Below are positions 35,508 to 45,087 of a DNA stretch of 64,000 nt, piece by piece. The notes under the pieces are model-generated. The model worked only from the letters and a program-made list of their open reading frames with translations, ran no database searches and had not been told where the DNA came from. Origin of the DNA: Quisquiliibacterium transsilvanicum (lineage in GTDB: Bacteria > Pseudomonadota > Gammaproteobacteria > Burkholderiales > Burkholderiaceae_E); contig NZ_JACHGB010000005.1 of the NCBI RefSeq assembly GCF_014202215.1, positions 1-64,000 on the forward strand, read 5' to 3'. Made by a program: the position numbers and the translations under genes. Numbering within the stretch: the first letter of the stretch is position 1; each line of letters opens with the position of its first letter.

Positions 35508-36528
35508 TCGAGGCTTCCTTCGTTTTTTTCGCGCCGGCCGGGGCCGGCAGTTCTTCATCGGGGGACACCGCGGACGAATCCTGCTTCAGGGCCGCCCGGA
35601 CCGCCTCCAGGAAGGCGTCGACGCGCGCCGGCGTCAAGCGCCGGCCCGGGGTCACGCCCCAGACGGTCATCGTCGGCAACCGCCAGTCCGGCAGCACCCG
35701 CTCCAGCCGCCCGCTGGCCAGCAGCGGCGCGGCCTGCCGCTCGGACAGGCCGGCGATGCCCATGCCGCGTGCGGCGAGCTCGCGCAACAGGCCGATCGAA
35801 TTGGCGGCAAGCGGACCCGAGGGCAGCACCTCGCAGCGCTCCGCCCCGCTGGCCAGTCGCCAGGGCTGCACCTCGCCGCCACTGACGATCAGCCGCAGGC
35901 CGGCGTGCGACGGGAGCTCCTGCGGCGAGACCGGTCGCCCGGCGCGTTCGAGGTAGTCCGGGCTGGCATACAGTCCGTAGCCGAGGTCCGCGATGCGACG
36001 GGCCACCAGCGTGGCATCGTCCGGCAGGCGCGCGGCGACGCGCACCGCGAGGTCGAAGCGCTCGGCCACCAGGTCCGCGCGCCGCGGCGACAGGTCCAGC
36101 TCCACCCGGACTTCCGGATGCACGGCCACGAAGCCCGGCAGCAGCGCGGGCAGGTTCAGCTCGTCGAAGTCCGGCGGCAGCGACACCCGGAGCGTGCCGC
36201 GGGGCGCAGCCTGCCGATGCTGCGCCAGCGCGTGGGCGGCCTCGGTTTCCTCCAGCAGCCGGCGGGCATGGTCGAGGATGCGCTCGCCGAACTCGGTGAT
36301 CGCCAGCTGCCGCGTGGTGCGGGTGAGCAGACGCTCGCCGAGGCCGGCTTCCAGCGCGGCGATGCGGCGCGACACCGTGGACTTCGGCAGCCCGCAGCGC
36401 TGCGCGGCGCGCGAGAAGCTGCCCGCCTCCATCACGCAGGCGAACAGCAGCAGGTCGTTGGCGTCCGGAAGCCCCTCGGAAGCTGCTGCCGGTGTCGCCG
36501 CTGGTGCCGCCGTCGATGCCGTCGCCAT
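35491..36528 (-). CDS. LysR-family transcriptional regulator
   Basis: About 345 residues from ATG 36528, chosen for AGAGGA just upstream. An Ala/Pro-rich leader precedes the LTTR helix-turn-helix ([24 protein letters not shown], in parts, about 37-60). A substrate-binding domain follows, and a Lys-rich tail that overlaps gor. It diverges from the azoreductase/pirin genes. A quinone- or thiol-stress signal is plausible, as for azoR-linked LTTRs. Confidence 0.9.
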   Translation of the reverse strand: MATASTAAPAATPAAASEGLPDANDLLLFACVMEAGSFSRAAQRCGLPKSTVSRRIAALEAGLGERLLTRTTRQLAITEFGERILDHARRLLEETEAAHALAQHRQAAPRGTLRVSLPPDFDELNLPALLPGFVAVHPEVRVELDLSPRRADLVAERFDLAVRVAARLPDDATLVARRIADLGYGLYASPDYLERAGRPVSPQELPSHAGLRLIVSGGEVQPWRLASGAERCEVLPSGPLAANSIGLLRELAARGMGIAGLSERQAAPLLASGRLERVLPDWRLPTMTVWGVTPGRRLTPARVDAFLEAVRAALKQDSSAVSPDEELPAPAGAKKTKEASNVRNL

Positions 36529-36588
36529 TGTTCCTCTCATGGACCAATGATATCCGATCGAAGGACTTATCTGAACGCCCTGGAACAA
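36528..36588. promoter_or_regulatory. LysR/azoreductase divergent control region
   Basis: The 122-base gap between lysR and azoR carries an inverted pair TTGTTCC (36528-36534) and GGAACAA (36582-36588). It also carries a locally AT-rich core (ATGATATCC). These are reasonable LysR-type contact sites. Core promoter boxes were not convincingly identified. Confidence 0.35.
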
Positions 36589-36650
36589 ATAGACTCTCTC
36601 CATCGATCACGGGCCCCCCGGGATCATCCACCCGATTCGGAGAAGTGACC

Positions 36651-37250
36651 ATGAAGATCCTGCAGATCAATGCCAGCGCCCGCAGCGAAGGCGCCAATTC
36701 CACCCGCCTGGCCGACGCGGTCACCGCGCGGCTGAAGGCTCTGAACCCCGGCGCCGACGTCGAAGTCCGCGACCTCGCCCGCAACCCCCACCCGATCATC
36801 GACGAAGCCGCGCTGGGCGCGCTGTTCACGCCCGCCGCCGACCGCACGCCCGAGCAGGCTGCGCGCGTCGCGCTGGACGACGCAATGATCGCGCAGCTGC
36901 AGTCCGCCGACGCGATCGTGCTGGGCGTGCCCATGTACAACTTCGGCACCCCGGTGCAGCTGAAGGCCTGGGTCGACGCGATCGCACGCGCCGGCGTCAC
37001 TTTCCGCTACACCGAGTCGGGCCCCGAGGGCCTGGTCAAGGGCAAGAAGGTCTACGTGGCGCTGGCGCGCGGCGGCCGCTACCGCGGCACCGACGCGGAC
37101 GCGCAGGTGCCCTGGCTCAAGACCGTGCTCGGCTTCCTCGGCATGACCGACATCGAGTTCGTCTACGCCGAGGGCCTGGCGATGGGCGAAGATTCGACAA
37201 CGCGCGCCTTCGCCGAAGCGCAGGAGCAGATCGACGCGCTGGCGGCCTGA
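36651..37250 (+). CDS. azoR: FMN-dependent NADH-azoreductase
   Basis: A 199-residue flavodoxin-fold enzyme: [40 protein letters not shown] and ARGGRYRGT are AzoR hallmarks. These enzymes reduce azo dyes and quinones with NADH and act in electrophile detoxification. GGAGAAG precedes the ATG. Divergent from a LysR regulator and followed by pirin, a common redox-stress pairing. Confidence 0.93.
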   Translation: MKILQINASARSEGANSTRLADAVTARLKALNPGADVEVRDLARNPHPIIDEAALGALFTPAADRTPEQAARVALDDAMIAQLQSADAIVLGVPMYNFGTPVQLKAWVDAIARAGVTFRYTESGPEGLVKGKKVYVALARGGRYRGTDADAQVPWLKTVLGFLGMTDIEFVYAEGLAMGEDSTTRAFAEAQEQIDALAA

Positions 37251-37323
37251 GCGCGATCACCACTGCGGGGCGCGCCGCAACGGCGGCCCCCGCAGCCCCG
37301 AGGCCGGACAACGGAGACCAGGC

Positions 37324-38211
37324 ATGACCGCATCCATCGACCACACCAAGCCCCTGACGCGCCGCGTGGAGCGTCTGGTCCTCGGCCAGGCCACCTCGGA
37401 CGGTGCGGGCGTGCGCCTGACGCGCGTGCTCACCCAGGACCTGCAGCGCAGGCTCGATCCCTTCCTGATGCTCGACGCCTTCCGCAACGAGAATCCGGAG
37501 GACTACATCGGCGGCTTCCCGGATCACCCGCACCGCGGCTTCGAGACGGTCACCTACATGATCGCCGGCCGCATGCGCCACCATGACAGCGCCGGCAACG
37601 AAGGCCTGCTGGGCCCCGGCGGCGCGCAGTGGATGACCGCCGGCAGCGGGCTGATTCACTCGGAGCTTCCCGAGCAGGAAGAGGGGCTGATGGAGGGCTT
37701 CCAGCTCTGGGTGAACCTTCCGGCAAAGAGCAAGATGAGCGCGCCGGGCTATCGCGACCTCCCTTCGTCGGCGATCCCGGAACTGCGCACGCCCGACGGC
37801 GTGCTGGTGCGGGCGATCGCCGGCGAGAGCCACGGCACGCGCGGCGCGGTGCAGCGCCCCGACACCGAGCCGCTGCTGCTCGACGTGCACCTGCCTGCCG
37901 GGACCCGCTTCTTCCAGGCGCTGCCCGCCGGGAACAACGCGTTCACCTACACCTACCGCGGCCGGGTCCGGATCGGTGACACCGAGGCGCCCGACCGCCA
38001 CATGGCGATCCTGGCCAACGATGACGGCGAGGGGATCTCCGTCGAAGCCGGCGGAGAGGAAGCGCGGCTGCTGATCGTGGCGGGCCGGCCGCTGCGCGAG
38101 CCGATCGCGCAGTACGGCCCCTTCGTGATGAACACGCGGGCCGAGCTCGAGCGCGCCTTCGCCGACTACCAGCGGGGCGCCTTCCAGGCGGCGCGCGTGC
38201 AGGCGCTGTGA
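37324..38211 (+). CDS. Pirin family protein
   Basis: A 295-residue bicupin with the metal-binding histidines in FPDHPHRGFETVTYM and later HDSAG. QWMTAGSGLIHSE is the classical pirin block. Some pirins are quercetinases. The gene lies 73 bases after azoR, likely the same regulon. The stop overlaps the next ATG. Confidence 0.93.
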   Translation: MTASIDHTKPLTRRVERLVLGQATSDGAGVRLTRVLTQDLQRRLDPFLMLDAFRNENPEDYIGGFPDHPHRGFETVTYMIAGRMRHHDSAGNEGLLGPGGAQWMTAGSGLIHSELPEQEEGLMEGFQLWVNLPAKSKMSAPGYRDLPSSAIPELRTPDGVLVRAIAGESHGTRGAVQRPDTEPLLLDVHLPAGTRFFQALPAGNNAFTYTYRGRVRIGDTEAPDRHMAILANDDGEGISVEAGGEEARLLIVAGRPLREPIAQYGPFVMNTRAELERAFADYQRGAFQAARVQAL

Positions 38212-38810
38212 TGCTCCCCTCCAGCCCCGCCGCCCAGCGCAACAAGGCGCCCATCCTCGAGGTGCTGCAGCGGGTGCTGCCGCCCGCCGCAGCGGTGCTG
38301 GAGATCGCCTCGGGCACCGGCCAGCACGCGGCGCACTTCGCCGCGGCGCAACCCGGCTGGCGCTGGCAGCCCAGCGACGCCGATCCGGGCGCCACGGCGG
38401 CGATCGACGCCTGGTGCGGCTCGCTTGCCAACGTCGCCCCGGCGCTCGCGCTCGACGTGCTGCAGCCCGACTGGCCGGTGGCGCACGGATCGCTCGACGC
38501 CGTCTTCTGCGCCAACATGCTGCACATCTCCCCCTGGGCAAGCTGCAGCGCGCTGATGCGCGGCGCGGCGCGCCACCTCGCGCCCGGCGGGGTTCTGGTC
38601 ACCTACGGCCCCTACCTGGTCGACGGCGAGCCGACCGCGCCGGGCAACCTCGCCTTCGACGCCGACCTGCGCTCGCGCAACCCTGCATGGGGACTGAGGC
38701 TGCTCGCGGACGTCGTCGCGCAGGCGGCCGCGGCGGGCCTGGTCTTCGAGGAGCGGGTGCGGATGCCCGCCAACAACCTGGTGCTGGTGTTCCGCAAGCC
38801 TGGCGCCTGA
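38211..38810 (+). CDS. DUF938 SAM-dependent methyltransferase
   Basis: A 199-residue class I methyltransferase with VLEIASGTGQHAAHFA (motif I) and FCANMLHISPWASC, typical of DUF938. The ATG shares its A with the pirin TGA. Substrate unknown. Confidence 0.9.
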   Translation: MLPSSPAAQRNKAPILEVLQRVLPPAAAVLEIASGTGQHAAHFAAAQPGWRWQPSDADPGATAAIDAWCGSLANVAPALALDVLQPDWPVAHGSLDAVFCANMLHISPWASCSALMRGAARHLAPGGVLVTYGPYLVDGEPTAPGNLAFDADLRSRNPAWGLRLLADVVAQAAAAGLVFEERVRMPANNLVLVFRKPGA

Positions 38811-38889
38811 GGCACTTGCGCCGGCGACGCCTTCCGGCGAGACTGGGCCGGCCCCCGTCAACTCGCCTGAACGCGCAAGGAAGCACCGC

Positions 38890-39702
38890 ATGAAGATCGA
38901 GAACGTCCAGGAATTCCTGATGACCACAGGGATCGACCTCGCACTGAAGGTGCTGGCGGCGATCGCCTTCTGGATCATCGGCCGCTGGCTGATCGGCAAG
39001 GTCGTCCGGCTGATCCAGGCTGCGATGGGACGCAACAACGTCGACCCCACCCTGACCAAGTACGTGGGCTCGATCATCGCCGTGGCGCTGAACATCGCCC
39101 TGGTGCTCGGCATCCTCGGCTACTTCGGCATCCAGACGACCTCGATCGCAGCGATGCTCGCCGGCGCCGGCGTGGCCGTGGGCGTGGCCTGGAGCGGCCT
39201 GCTCGCGCATTTCGCGGCGGGCGCCTTCCTGCTGGTGCTGCGGCCCTTCAAGGTCGGCGACTTCATCAGCGCGGGCGGCACCGTCGGCACCGTGCAGGAG
39301 ATCGGCCTGTTCGCCACCACCATCATCACGCCCGACAACGTGCTGACCGTGGTGGGCAACAACAAGCTCTTCTCCGACAACATCCAGAACTTCTCCGCGC
39401 TGCCGGTGCGCCGCGTCGAACGGATCGCGCAGCTGGCCAACGGGGTCGACCCGCTGGATGCCATCGCCCGCCTGAAGGCCGCGGTCGCCACCATCCCGAA
39501 CGTGGCAACCGACCCCGCGCCGGAAATCACGCTGCTCGACTTCCGCCTCGAAGGGCCGCAGATCGCAGTGCGTCCGTATACGCACACCGATCACTACTGG
39601 CAGGTCTGGTTCGACACCAACGAGGCCATCGCCCGCGTGGGCGCGGAAGCCGGCTGGCCTGCGCCGGCCTCCTCGCACCGGGTGCAGCAGCTACCCGCCT
39701 GA
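38890..39702 (+). CDS. mscS: Small mechanosensitive channel (MscS family)
   Basis: A 270-residue MscS with three membrane helices, the third being the Gly/Ala-rich pore helix AMLAGAGVAVGVAWSGLLAHF (in parts). The pore-domain beta signature RPFKVGDFI follows. It opens on hypo-osmotic shock. An AAGGAAG site lies before the ATG. Confidence 0.93.
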   Translation: MKIENVQEFLMTTGIDLALKVLAAIAFWIIGRWLIGKVVRLIQAAMGRNNVDPTLTKYVGSIIAVALNIALVLGILGYFGIQTTSIAAMLAGAGVAVGVAWSGLLAHFAAGAFLLVLRPFKVGDFISAGGTVGTVQEIGLFATTIITPDNVLTVVGNNKLFSDNIQNFSALPVRRVERIAQLANGVDPLDAIARLKAAVATIPNVATDPAPEITLLDFRLEGPQIAVRPYTHTDHYWQVWFDTNEAIARVGAEAGWPAPASSHRVQQLPA

Positions 39703-39889
39703 GCGGTGGCCGCTGGGCCGCACTGCGGTCCAGCGGCCGGCGGCAAGGCCACCGCCCGGCCGGCCGCCTCCGCCGCGGCCCGCGTAGGAATTGTCCGACA
39801 CCGCCACCCGGCCCTGCCCGATGGACGGCCGCCGCCCGAGGGCCCAGCATCGGGGTTCGGATCCCTTCCAGCCCAGAACGCCCGCCCCA

Positions 39890-40276
39890 GTGTCCAGCCT
39901 GCGCACCTTCATCGTGGAAGACAGCCCCGTCATCCGCGAAAACCTCACTGCCGCCCTCGAAGAGCTCGGTCCGGTGCGGGTGATCGGCTGCGCCGAGGAC
40001 GAGGCGGGTGCGATCGGCTGGCTGCGCCGCTGCAAGGACGACTGCGAACTGGTCATCGTCGACCTGTTCCTGAAGCAAGGCTCCGGGCTCGGGGTGCTGG
40101 CGGCGGCCCGCAGGCTAGGCGGCGGCCCCAGCCTGGTGGTGCTCAGCAACCATGCAACCCCGGAAATGCGCAGGCGCTGCCTCGCGCTTGGCGCGGACCG
40201 CGTGTTCGACAAATCCAACGACATCGATTCGCTGATCGACTACTGCGAGCTGCTGGCGAGCGGTCGCCGCGGATGA
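39890..40276 (+). CDS. Stand-alone response-regulator receiver protein
   Basis: About 128 residues from GTG 39890; ATG 39821 or TTG 39791 would add 23-33 residues with no homology. A complete receiver domain: acidic pair E10-D11, phospho-acceptor D58 in LVIVDLF, Ser/Thr in VVLSNH, Lys in VFDKSND. There is no output domain, so it should act by protein contact. It converges with the LuxR-type regulator 11 bases away. Confidence 0.85.
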   Translation: MSSLRTFIVEDSPVIRENLTAALEELGPVRVIGCAEDEAGAIGWLRRCKDDCELVIVDLFLKQGSGLGVLAAARRLGGGPSLVVLSNHATPEMRRRCLALGADRVFDKSNDIDSLIDYCELLASGRRG

Positions 40277-40287
40277 GCCGCGTCCGC

Positions 40288-40917
40288 CTACCGGATGAGG
40301 CCGTTCTTCAGGGCGTAGTAGGTGAGGTCGCTGTTGGACGACAGGCGCATCTTCTCCAGCAGCCGGGTCCGGTAGGTGCTCACCGTCTTGACGCTCAGCG
40401 ACATTCCCAGCGCGATCTGACCGATGGCCTCGCCCTGCGCCAGCCGCAGGAACACCTGGAACTCGCGCTCGGAGAGCTGCTCATGGGGCGGCCTCTCCAC
40501 GTTCACCAGCCCCTCCGCGAGCAGTTCAGCCAGCGCCCGCGTCACGTACCTGCGGCCCTGGTGGACGACGCGGATCGCATCGACGATCTCCTGCGGGTCG
40601 CACTCCTTGTTCAGGTAACCGCTGGCCCCATGCCGCAGCAATGCCGTCGCATAGTGCGCCTCGGGAAAACCGCTGAGGATCAGCACCGGCAGTTCGGGGG
40701 CGCGCGCACGGATCGCGATCAGCGCGTCCACGCCGCCCTGGCCCGGCATCGAGAGGTCCATCACCAGCACGTCGAACCCGCCCGCGCGGACCAGGTCGAG
40801 CGCAGCCCGGCCGTCGGCGGCCTCCGCGACCACCTCGAGGTCGATCTGCTCGGCGAGGAACTGCCGCAGCCCTGCGCGCACGATGGCGTGGTCATCGACG
40901 ATGGCGACGCGGATCAT
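40288..40917 (-). CDS. NarL/FixJ-type response regulator
   Basis: A 209-residue protein with receiver domain (D8-D9, phospho-site D54 in VLVMDLSMPG, K103 region YLNKE). A LuxR helix-turn-helix follows (LSEREFQVFLRLAQGEAIGQIA and VKTVSTYRTRLLEKM). Its ATG is 38 bases from the ATG of the divergent CHASE3 histidine kinase, its likely partner. Confidence 0.93.
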   Translation of the reverse strand: MIRVAIVDDHAIVRAGLRQFLAEQIDLEVVAEAADGRAALDLVRAGGFDVLVMDLSMPGQGGVDALIAIRARAPELPVLILSGFPEAHYATALLRHGASGYLNKECDPQEIVDAIRVVHQGRRYVTRALAELLAEGLVNVERPPHEQLSEREFQVFLRLAQGEAIGQIALGMSLSVKTVSTYRTRLLEKMRLSSNSDLTYYALKNGLIR

Positions 40918-40955
40918 CTGGCTCGTTCGACGTGAAGAATCGCTGGAGAGTGTAG

Positions 40956-42344
40956 ATGAAAGCCTGGCAAAGCCTCATGCAGGCGCTGCTGCGCCGCGCC
41001 CCGCTGGCCTTCGCCGCGGCGGTGCTGGCCGGGCTCACGCTGCTCGCGATCAGCGAGTTCGCCTACCGGCACTCGTCGCGGACGATGGAGACGCTTGGCG
41101 GCTATGGGGCCGCGCGCGTGAACGTCGAGCGGATCCTCAAGCGCGTGCTCGAGGCGGAGAGCGGCCAGCGCGGCTACCTGCTCACCGGACGCGCCGAGTA
41201 CCTCGCGCCGCTGCGCACCGCCTCCCGCGAGGTGGAGCAGCGCATTGGCGAGCTCGAGGCGCACTACTACGGCGACGCCCAGCTCACTGCCGCGGTGCGC
41301 GACCTGGAGGACCAGGTCAGGATGCGGCTCTCCGAGATCGAGACCGTGCTCCAGCTCCGCGAGGAGGGGCGCGATGAGAGCTGGAAGGCGCTGCTGGACG
41401 CGGGCATCGGCAGGGAGCGGATGGAGCAGGTCGCGCGGATCACCACACGGCTGTTCGAGCTGGAATCGGCCCGAATCGCCGAGGGCCGCAAGACCGTGTT
41501 CGACACCCTGTTCCTGAACCGCGCCGGCGTGCTGGCGATGACCGCGATCAGCCTGCTCGCGCTCTTCCTCTACCTGCGCCAGAGTCTCGCGCTGGAGGCC
41601 CAGCGCGAGGAGAACCGCCGGCAGGCGCTGGCCGAGCGGGACCGGCTGGAAGTCGAGGTCCGGCGGCGCACCCGCCAGCTCACCGGGCTGACCCAGCACC
41701 TGCAGACAGTGCGCGAGGACGAGCGCTCGCGGCTGGCGCGGGAGCTGCACGACGAGCTCGGCGCGCTGCTGACGGCCGCCAAGCTGGACGCTGCCCGCAT
41801 CCGCTCCCGCCTCGGCAGCGGCGCGCCGGAGGCGCTCGAACGGCTCGCCCACCTGGTGGAGACGCTCAACCAGGGCATCGCGCTGAAGCGTCGCATCATC
41901 GAGGACCTGCACCCCTCGTCGCTGACCAACCTGGGACTTGTGCCGGCGCTCGAAGTGCTCGCACGCGAGTTCGGCGAACGCGCCGGGATCGCCATCAACT
42001 GCGCCGCCGAGCCGGTTCAGCTCAAGCCGGCCGACCAGCTCACCGCCTTCCGCCTGGTCCAGGAGGCGCTCACCAACGTGGCCCGCCACGCGCATGCGAA
42101 GACGGTGGACATCTCGCTGGCGGCGCGCGGCGCCCGAGTGGAACTTGAGGTGCATGATGACGGCCGGGGCTTCGACACCGCGCGTCAGCCGGAGAGCGCG
42201 CACGGCCTGACCGGAATGCGCTACCGCGTCGAGGCCTCGGGGGGCGAACTGGACATCGTGTCCGCACCGGGCCGCGGCACCAGGATCCGCGCCTGGCTGC
42301 CGGCCGGCCCGGACGACGCCGAAGCCGCCCGCGCCGAAACCTGA
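40956..42344 (+). CDS. CHASE3 sensor histidine kinase (HisKA_3 type)
   Basis: A 462-residue membrane kinase. TM1 (about 16-35), periplasmic CHASE3 domain (36-188, with [15 protein letters not shown]), TM2 (190-208), a coiled coil, and dimerisation helix with phospho-acceptor H265 in [12 protein letters not shown]. The ATPase domain has N-box [10 protein letters not shown] and G-boxes DDGRGF and [11 protein letters not shown]. NarL-class kinases phosphorylate FixJ-like partners such as the divergent gene. Confidence 0.93.
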   Translation: MKAWQSLMQALLRRAPLAFAAAVLAGLTLLAISEFAYRHSSRTMETLGGYGAARVNVERILKRVLEAESGQRGYLLTGRAEYLAPLRTASREVEQRIGELEAHYYGDAQLTAAVRDLEDQVRMRLSEIETVLQLREEGRDESWKALLDAGIGRERMEQVARITTRLFELESARIAEGRKTVFDTLFLNRAGVLAMTAISLLALFLYLRQSLALEAQREENRRQALAERDRLEVEVRRRTRQLTGLTQHLQTVREDERSRLARELHDELGALLTAAKLDAARIRSRLGSGAPEALERLAHLVETLNQGIALKRRIIEDLHPSSLTNLGLVPALEVLAREFGERAGIAINCAAEPVQLKPADQLTAFRLVQEALTNVARHAHAKTVDISLAARGARVELEVHDDGRGFDTARQPESAHGLTGMRYRVEASGGELDIVSAPGRGTRIRAWLPAGPDDAEAARAET

Positions 42345-42517
42345 CGGCGCCGCTGTCGGCGCATTCCTACACGCACCGGCGCCACCCGCCTACGTCAGCA
42401 CCGCCGGCGCTCCCATGTGCGCCGGACGCCGCTGCGCCTACGATGGACCCATCGCAGCCTTGCCGCTGCGTCATCCAGAACCACGGGGCCCGCAGGCCCC
42501 CTCCAGGAGAAACTGAC

Positions 42518-42682
42518 ATGCTTCACTATGCCGTCGTATTCTTCGTCATCGCGCTGATCGCCGCCGTCCTGGGCTTCGGCGGGATCGCCGCCGGCGCGGC
42601 GGGAATCGCCAAGATTCTGTTCTTCGTGTTCGTCGTGCTGGCCGTGGGAAGCTTCCTGGTCGGCGCGCTGAAGCGAGGCTGA
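42518..42682 (+). CDS. DUF1328 small membrane protein
   Basis: A 54-residue protein with two hydrophobic helices ([17 protein letters not shown] and [17 protein letters not shown]) split by [12 protein letters not shown], the DUF1328/YtjA pattern. AGGAGAAAC precedes the ATG. Members are general-stress or membrane-stress responsive. The 173 bases between it and the kinase hold nothing recognisable. Confidence 0.9.
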   Translation: MLHYAVVFFVIALIAAVLGFGGIAAGAAGIAKILFFVFVVLAVGSFLVGALKRG

Positions 42683-42723
42683 GTTCACACCGCACACACA
42701 CAGACACACAAGGGAGACACACC

Positions 42724-43041
42724 ATGACCAAGAACCGAATCGCCATCGCCGCCATCGCCTCCGCCCTCTCGCTGGGCGTCCTCTCCGGCTGCGCGGTCAG
42801 CCGCGGACAGTCCACGATGGGCGAGTACATCGACGACGCCGCCATCACCACCGCGGTGAAAGCGCGCTTCGTCGAGAGCAAGGAAGTCGCCGCCTCCTCG
42901 ATCAGCGTCGAGACCCTCAACGGCACGGTGCTGCTGTCGGGCTTCGCCAAGAGCGCCAACGAGCGCATCGCCGCCGAACGCCTCGCCCGCGAAGCCAAGG
43001 GCGTGAAGTCGGTGCGCAACGAGATCGTCGTCCGTCCCTGA
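42724..43041 (+). CDS. BON-domain lipoprotein
   Basis: A 105-residue protein: signal with lipobox GVLSGC (Cys about 23), then one BON domain (ITTAVKARFVES, TLNGTVLLSGFAKS, VKSVRNEIVV). BON domains bind phospholipid, as in OsmY and DolP. AGGGAGA precedes the ATG. Together with DUF1328 it forms a likely envelope-stress pair. Confidence 0.92.
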   Translation: MTKNRIAIAAIASALSLGVLSGCAVSRGQSTMGEYIDDAAITTAVKARFVESKEVAASSISVETLNGTVLLSGFAKSANERIAAERLAREAKGVKSVRNEIVVRP

Positions 43042-43141
43042 CCCTGCGCCGGGCGGGGTCCGAAACCCGGGCCCCGCCCGCGCCCCGCGCGGATGCGCGG
43101 CGATATAGTGGGCGGCCCGACCGCCTACCGGATCGTCGACG

Positions 43142-44716
43142 ATGTCCGCGCCCGCTCCCCTGCCTGCTTCTCCCCTTCCCGCTCTCCCCCTTTCACTTCC
43201 CGCACAGGCCGCCCGCCTGTCGCTGACCGGCCTGCTGCTGCAGCAGGCCGCGCGCACGCCTGAGCGCATCGCACTCGAATCCGGCGAACGCAAGTTCACC
43301 TACAGCGAGCTGCACGAGCGCGCAACGTGCCTGGCCGATGCGCTGCGCCTGCACGGGCTGGCACAGGGCGATCGCGTTGCAGTGCTCTCCGAGAACCGCA
43401 CCGAGTACGTGGAGCTCGAGCTGGCCGCGGCGCGACTGGGCATCATCCTCGCCTGCCAGAACTGGCGGCAGTCCGACGAGGAGCTGGAGCACTGCATCCG
43501 TCTGGTATCGCCGAAGCTGCTGGTGCACTCGGCGCGCAACGCCGAGACCGCCAGGCGCATCGAGCACCGCGTGCCTGAAACCCTGGAGATCGAGACCGGC
43601 TTCGATGCCCTGCTGGCCGCTGGCCGCCCCGATGCCCGCTTCGACGAGGCAGACCCCGAGAGCGGCCTGATCATCCTCTACACCAGCGGCACCACCGGCA
43701 TGCCCAAGGGCGCGCTGATCAGCCAGCGGGCAATGGTGGCGCGCGCGATGGTGGCGCGCTTCGACAGCCCGCTTCAGCCTGGCGATGCCTTCGTCGCCTG
43801 GGGCCCGCTGTTCCACATGGTCTCCACGGACTCGGTCTACGGCACCCTGATGCACGGCGGCAAGGTGATCGTGATGGACGGGCTCGACGTGCCCGAGCTG
43901 GTGCAGGTGGCCGCGCGCGAGTTCGTCGGCCACTTCACGCTGATGCCCGGAATGATCGACCGCGTGATCGAGGAGATCGAGCGCACCGGCCTCAAACCGA
44001 AGGGCGCCCGCACCATCGGCGCGATGGCCGACCTGGTGCCGCTCGACCAGATCGCCAAGGTGACCCGGCTGTTCAACGCCCCCTACAAGAACTCGTTCGG
44101 CTCCACCGAGACCGGCGGACCGCCGGCCGGGCGCGGCGTGATTCCGGTCGGCGAGATCCCGCAGCGGCTTTCCAAGCTGCAGAACTCGTTCTGCGAGATC
44201 CGGCTGGTGGACGAGGACGACAACGAGGTGCCAGACGGCCAGCCCGGCGAGCTCGCCTTCCGCGGCCCCACGCTCTTCTCCGGCTACTGGGCCAACGACA
44301 AGGCCAACGCGGAGGACTTCCGCGGCGGCTGGTTCCACATGGGCGACGTCTTCGTGCGCAATCCGGACGGCACGCTGGACTTCGTCGACCGCAGGAAGTA
44401 CCTGATCAAGACCGGCGGCGAGAACGTCTACCCGGCCGAGATCGAGCGCGTGCTGCTGGCCAGCGAGCGCATCGCCGAGGCGGTGGTGGTGCGCCGCCCG
44501 GACCCGAAGTGGGGCGAGGCGCCGGTGGTCTTCGTCGCGAAGGTGGACGACACGCTGACCGCCGACGAGGTCAAGGCGCTGTGCCGCGGCCGGATCGCCG
44601 GCTACAAGGTGCCCAGGGACGTGGTGTTCATCGGACTGGACGAGTTCCCGCGCAGCGCCACGGGCAAGGTGAAACGGCACGAGCTGGAGGAGCGGGTGCC
44701 GCGCGCCGGGGGTTGA
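43142..44716 (+). CDS. AMP-dependent acyl-CoA synthetase/ligase
   Basis: A 524-residue adenylate-forming enzyme. IILYTSGTTGMPKG (P-loop), NSFGSTETGG (A5), DVFVRNPDGTLDFVDRRKYLIKTGGENVYP (in parts) and the terminal RSATGKVKRHEL with catalytic Lys are intact. The first 25 residues are Pro/Leu-rich. The acid substrate is unknown. Confidence 0.92.
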   Translation: MSAPAPLPASPLPALPLSLPAQAARLSLTGLLLQQAARTPERIALESGERKFTYSELHERATCLADALRLHGLAQGDRVAVLSENRTEYVELELAAARLGIILACQNWRQSDEELEHCIRLVSPKLLVHSARNAETARRIEHRVPETLEIETGFDALLAAGRPDARFDEADPESGLIILYTSGTTGMPKGALISQRAMVARAMVARFDSPLQPGDAFVAWGPLFHMVSTDSVYGTLMHGGKVIVMDGLDVPELVQVAAREFVGHFTLMPGMIDRVIEEIERTGLKPKGARTIGAMADLVPLDQIAKVTRLFNAPYKNSFGSTETGGPPAGRGVIPVGEIPQRLSKLQNSFCEIRLVDEDDNEVPDGQPGELAFRGPTLFSGYWANDKANAEDFRGGWFHMGDVFVRNPDGTLDFVDRRKYLIKTGGENVYPAEIERVLLASERIAEAVVVRRPDPKWGEAPVVFVAKVDDTLTADEVKALCRGRIAGYKVPRDVVFIGLDEFPRSATGKVKRHELEERVPRAGG

Positions 44717-44808
44717 ACCCGCCCTCGGCCGCCTCCCCCGGGCTCGCGGCCGGCCCGCGCGGCGCGCCACTCCCGGGCGCGCCACGCTGCGCGTCGCCCC
44801 GGTGCGGC

Positions 44809-45087
44809 TCAGGCGGTCGGAAGCTGCTCGAACCCCTCGAAGCCGGACGGCCCGGCCAGCGGCCGGGCCTCGACCTCGGTGACCCTTGCTGCCGGGGGTC
44901 CGCGGTGCGCCCACTCGACGAGCGCCGCGACCGCGTCGTCGTCGCCCACGGCCGCGCCCTCCACCGAACCGTCGAGCCGGTTGCGCACCCAGCCCGAGAG
45001 CCCCAGCCGCCGCGCCTCGCGGGTCATCGACGCGCGGTAGCCGACGCCCTGCACGCGTCCGCGGATGCGCAGGTGGATCGCGTTCAC
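44809..45087 (-). CDS. acyP: Acylphosphatase
   Basis: A 92-residue enzyme: [12 protein letters not shown] (phosphate cradle with catalytic Arg) and [14 protein letters not shown] (catalytic Asn) are intact. It hydrolyses carboxyl-phosphate bonds. The start is GTG overlapping the upstream TlpA-type stop (GTGA). A very long open frame across this locus on the same strand is antisense to the molybdenum enzyme and is not a gene. Confidence 0.92.
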   Translation of the reverse strand: MNAIHLRIRGRVQGVGYRASMTREARRLGLSGWVRNRLDGSVEGAAVGDDDAVAALVEWAHRGPPAARVTEVEARPLAGPSGFEGFEQLPTA

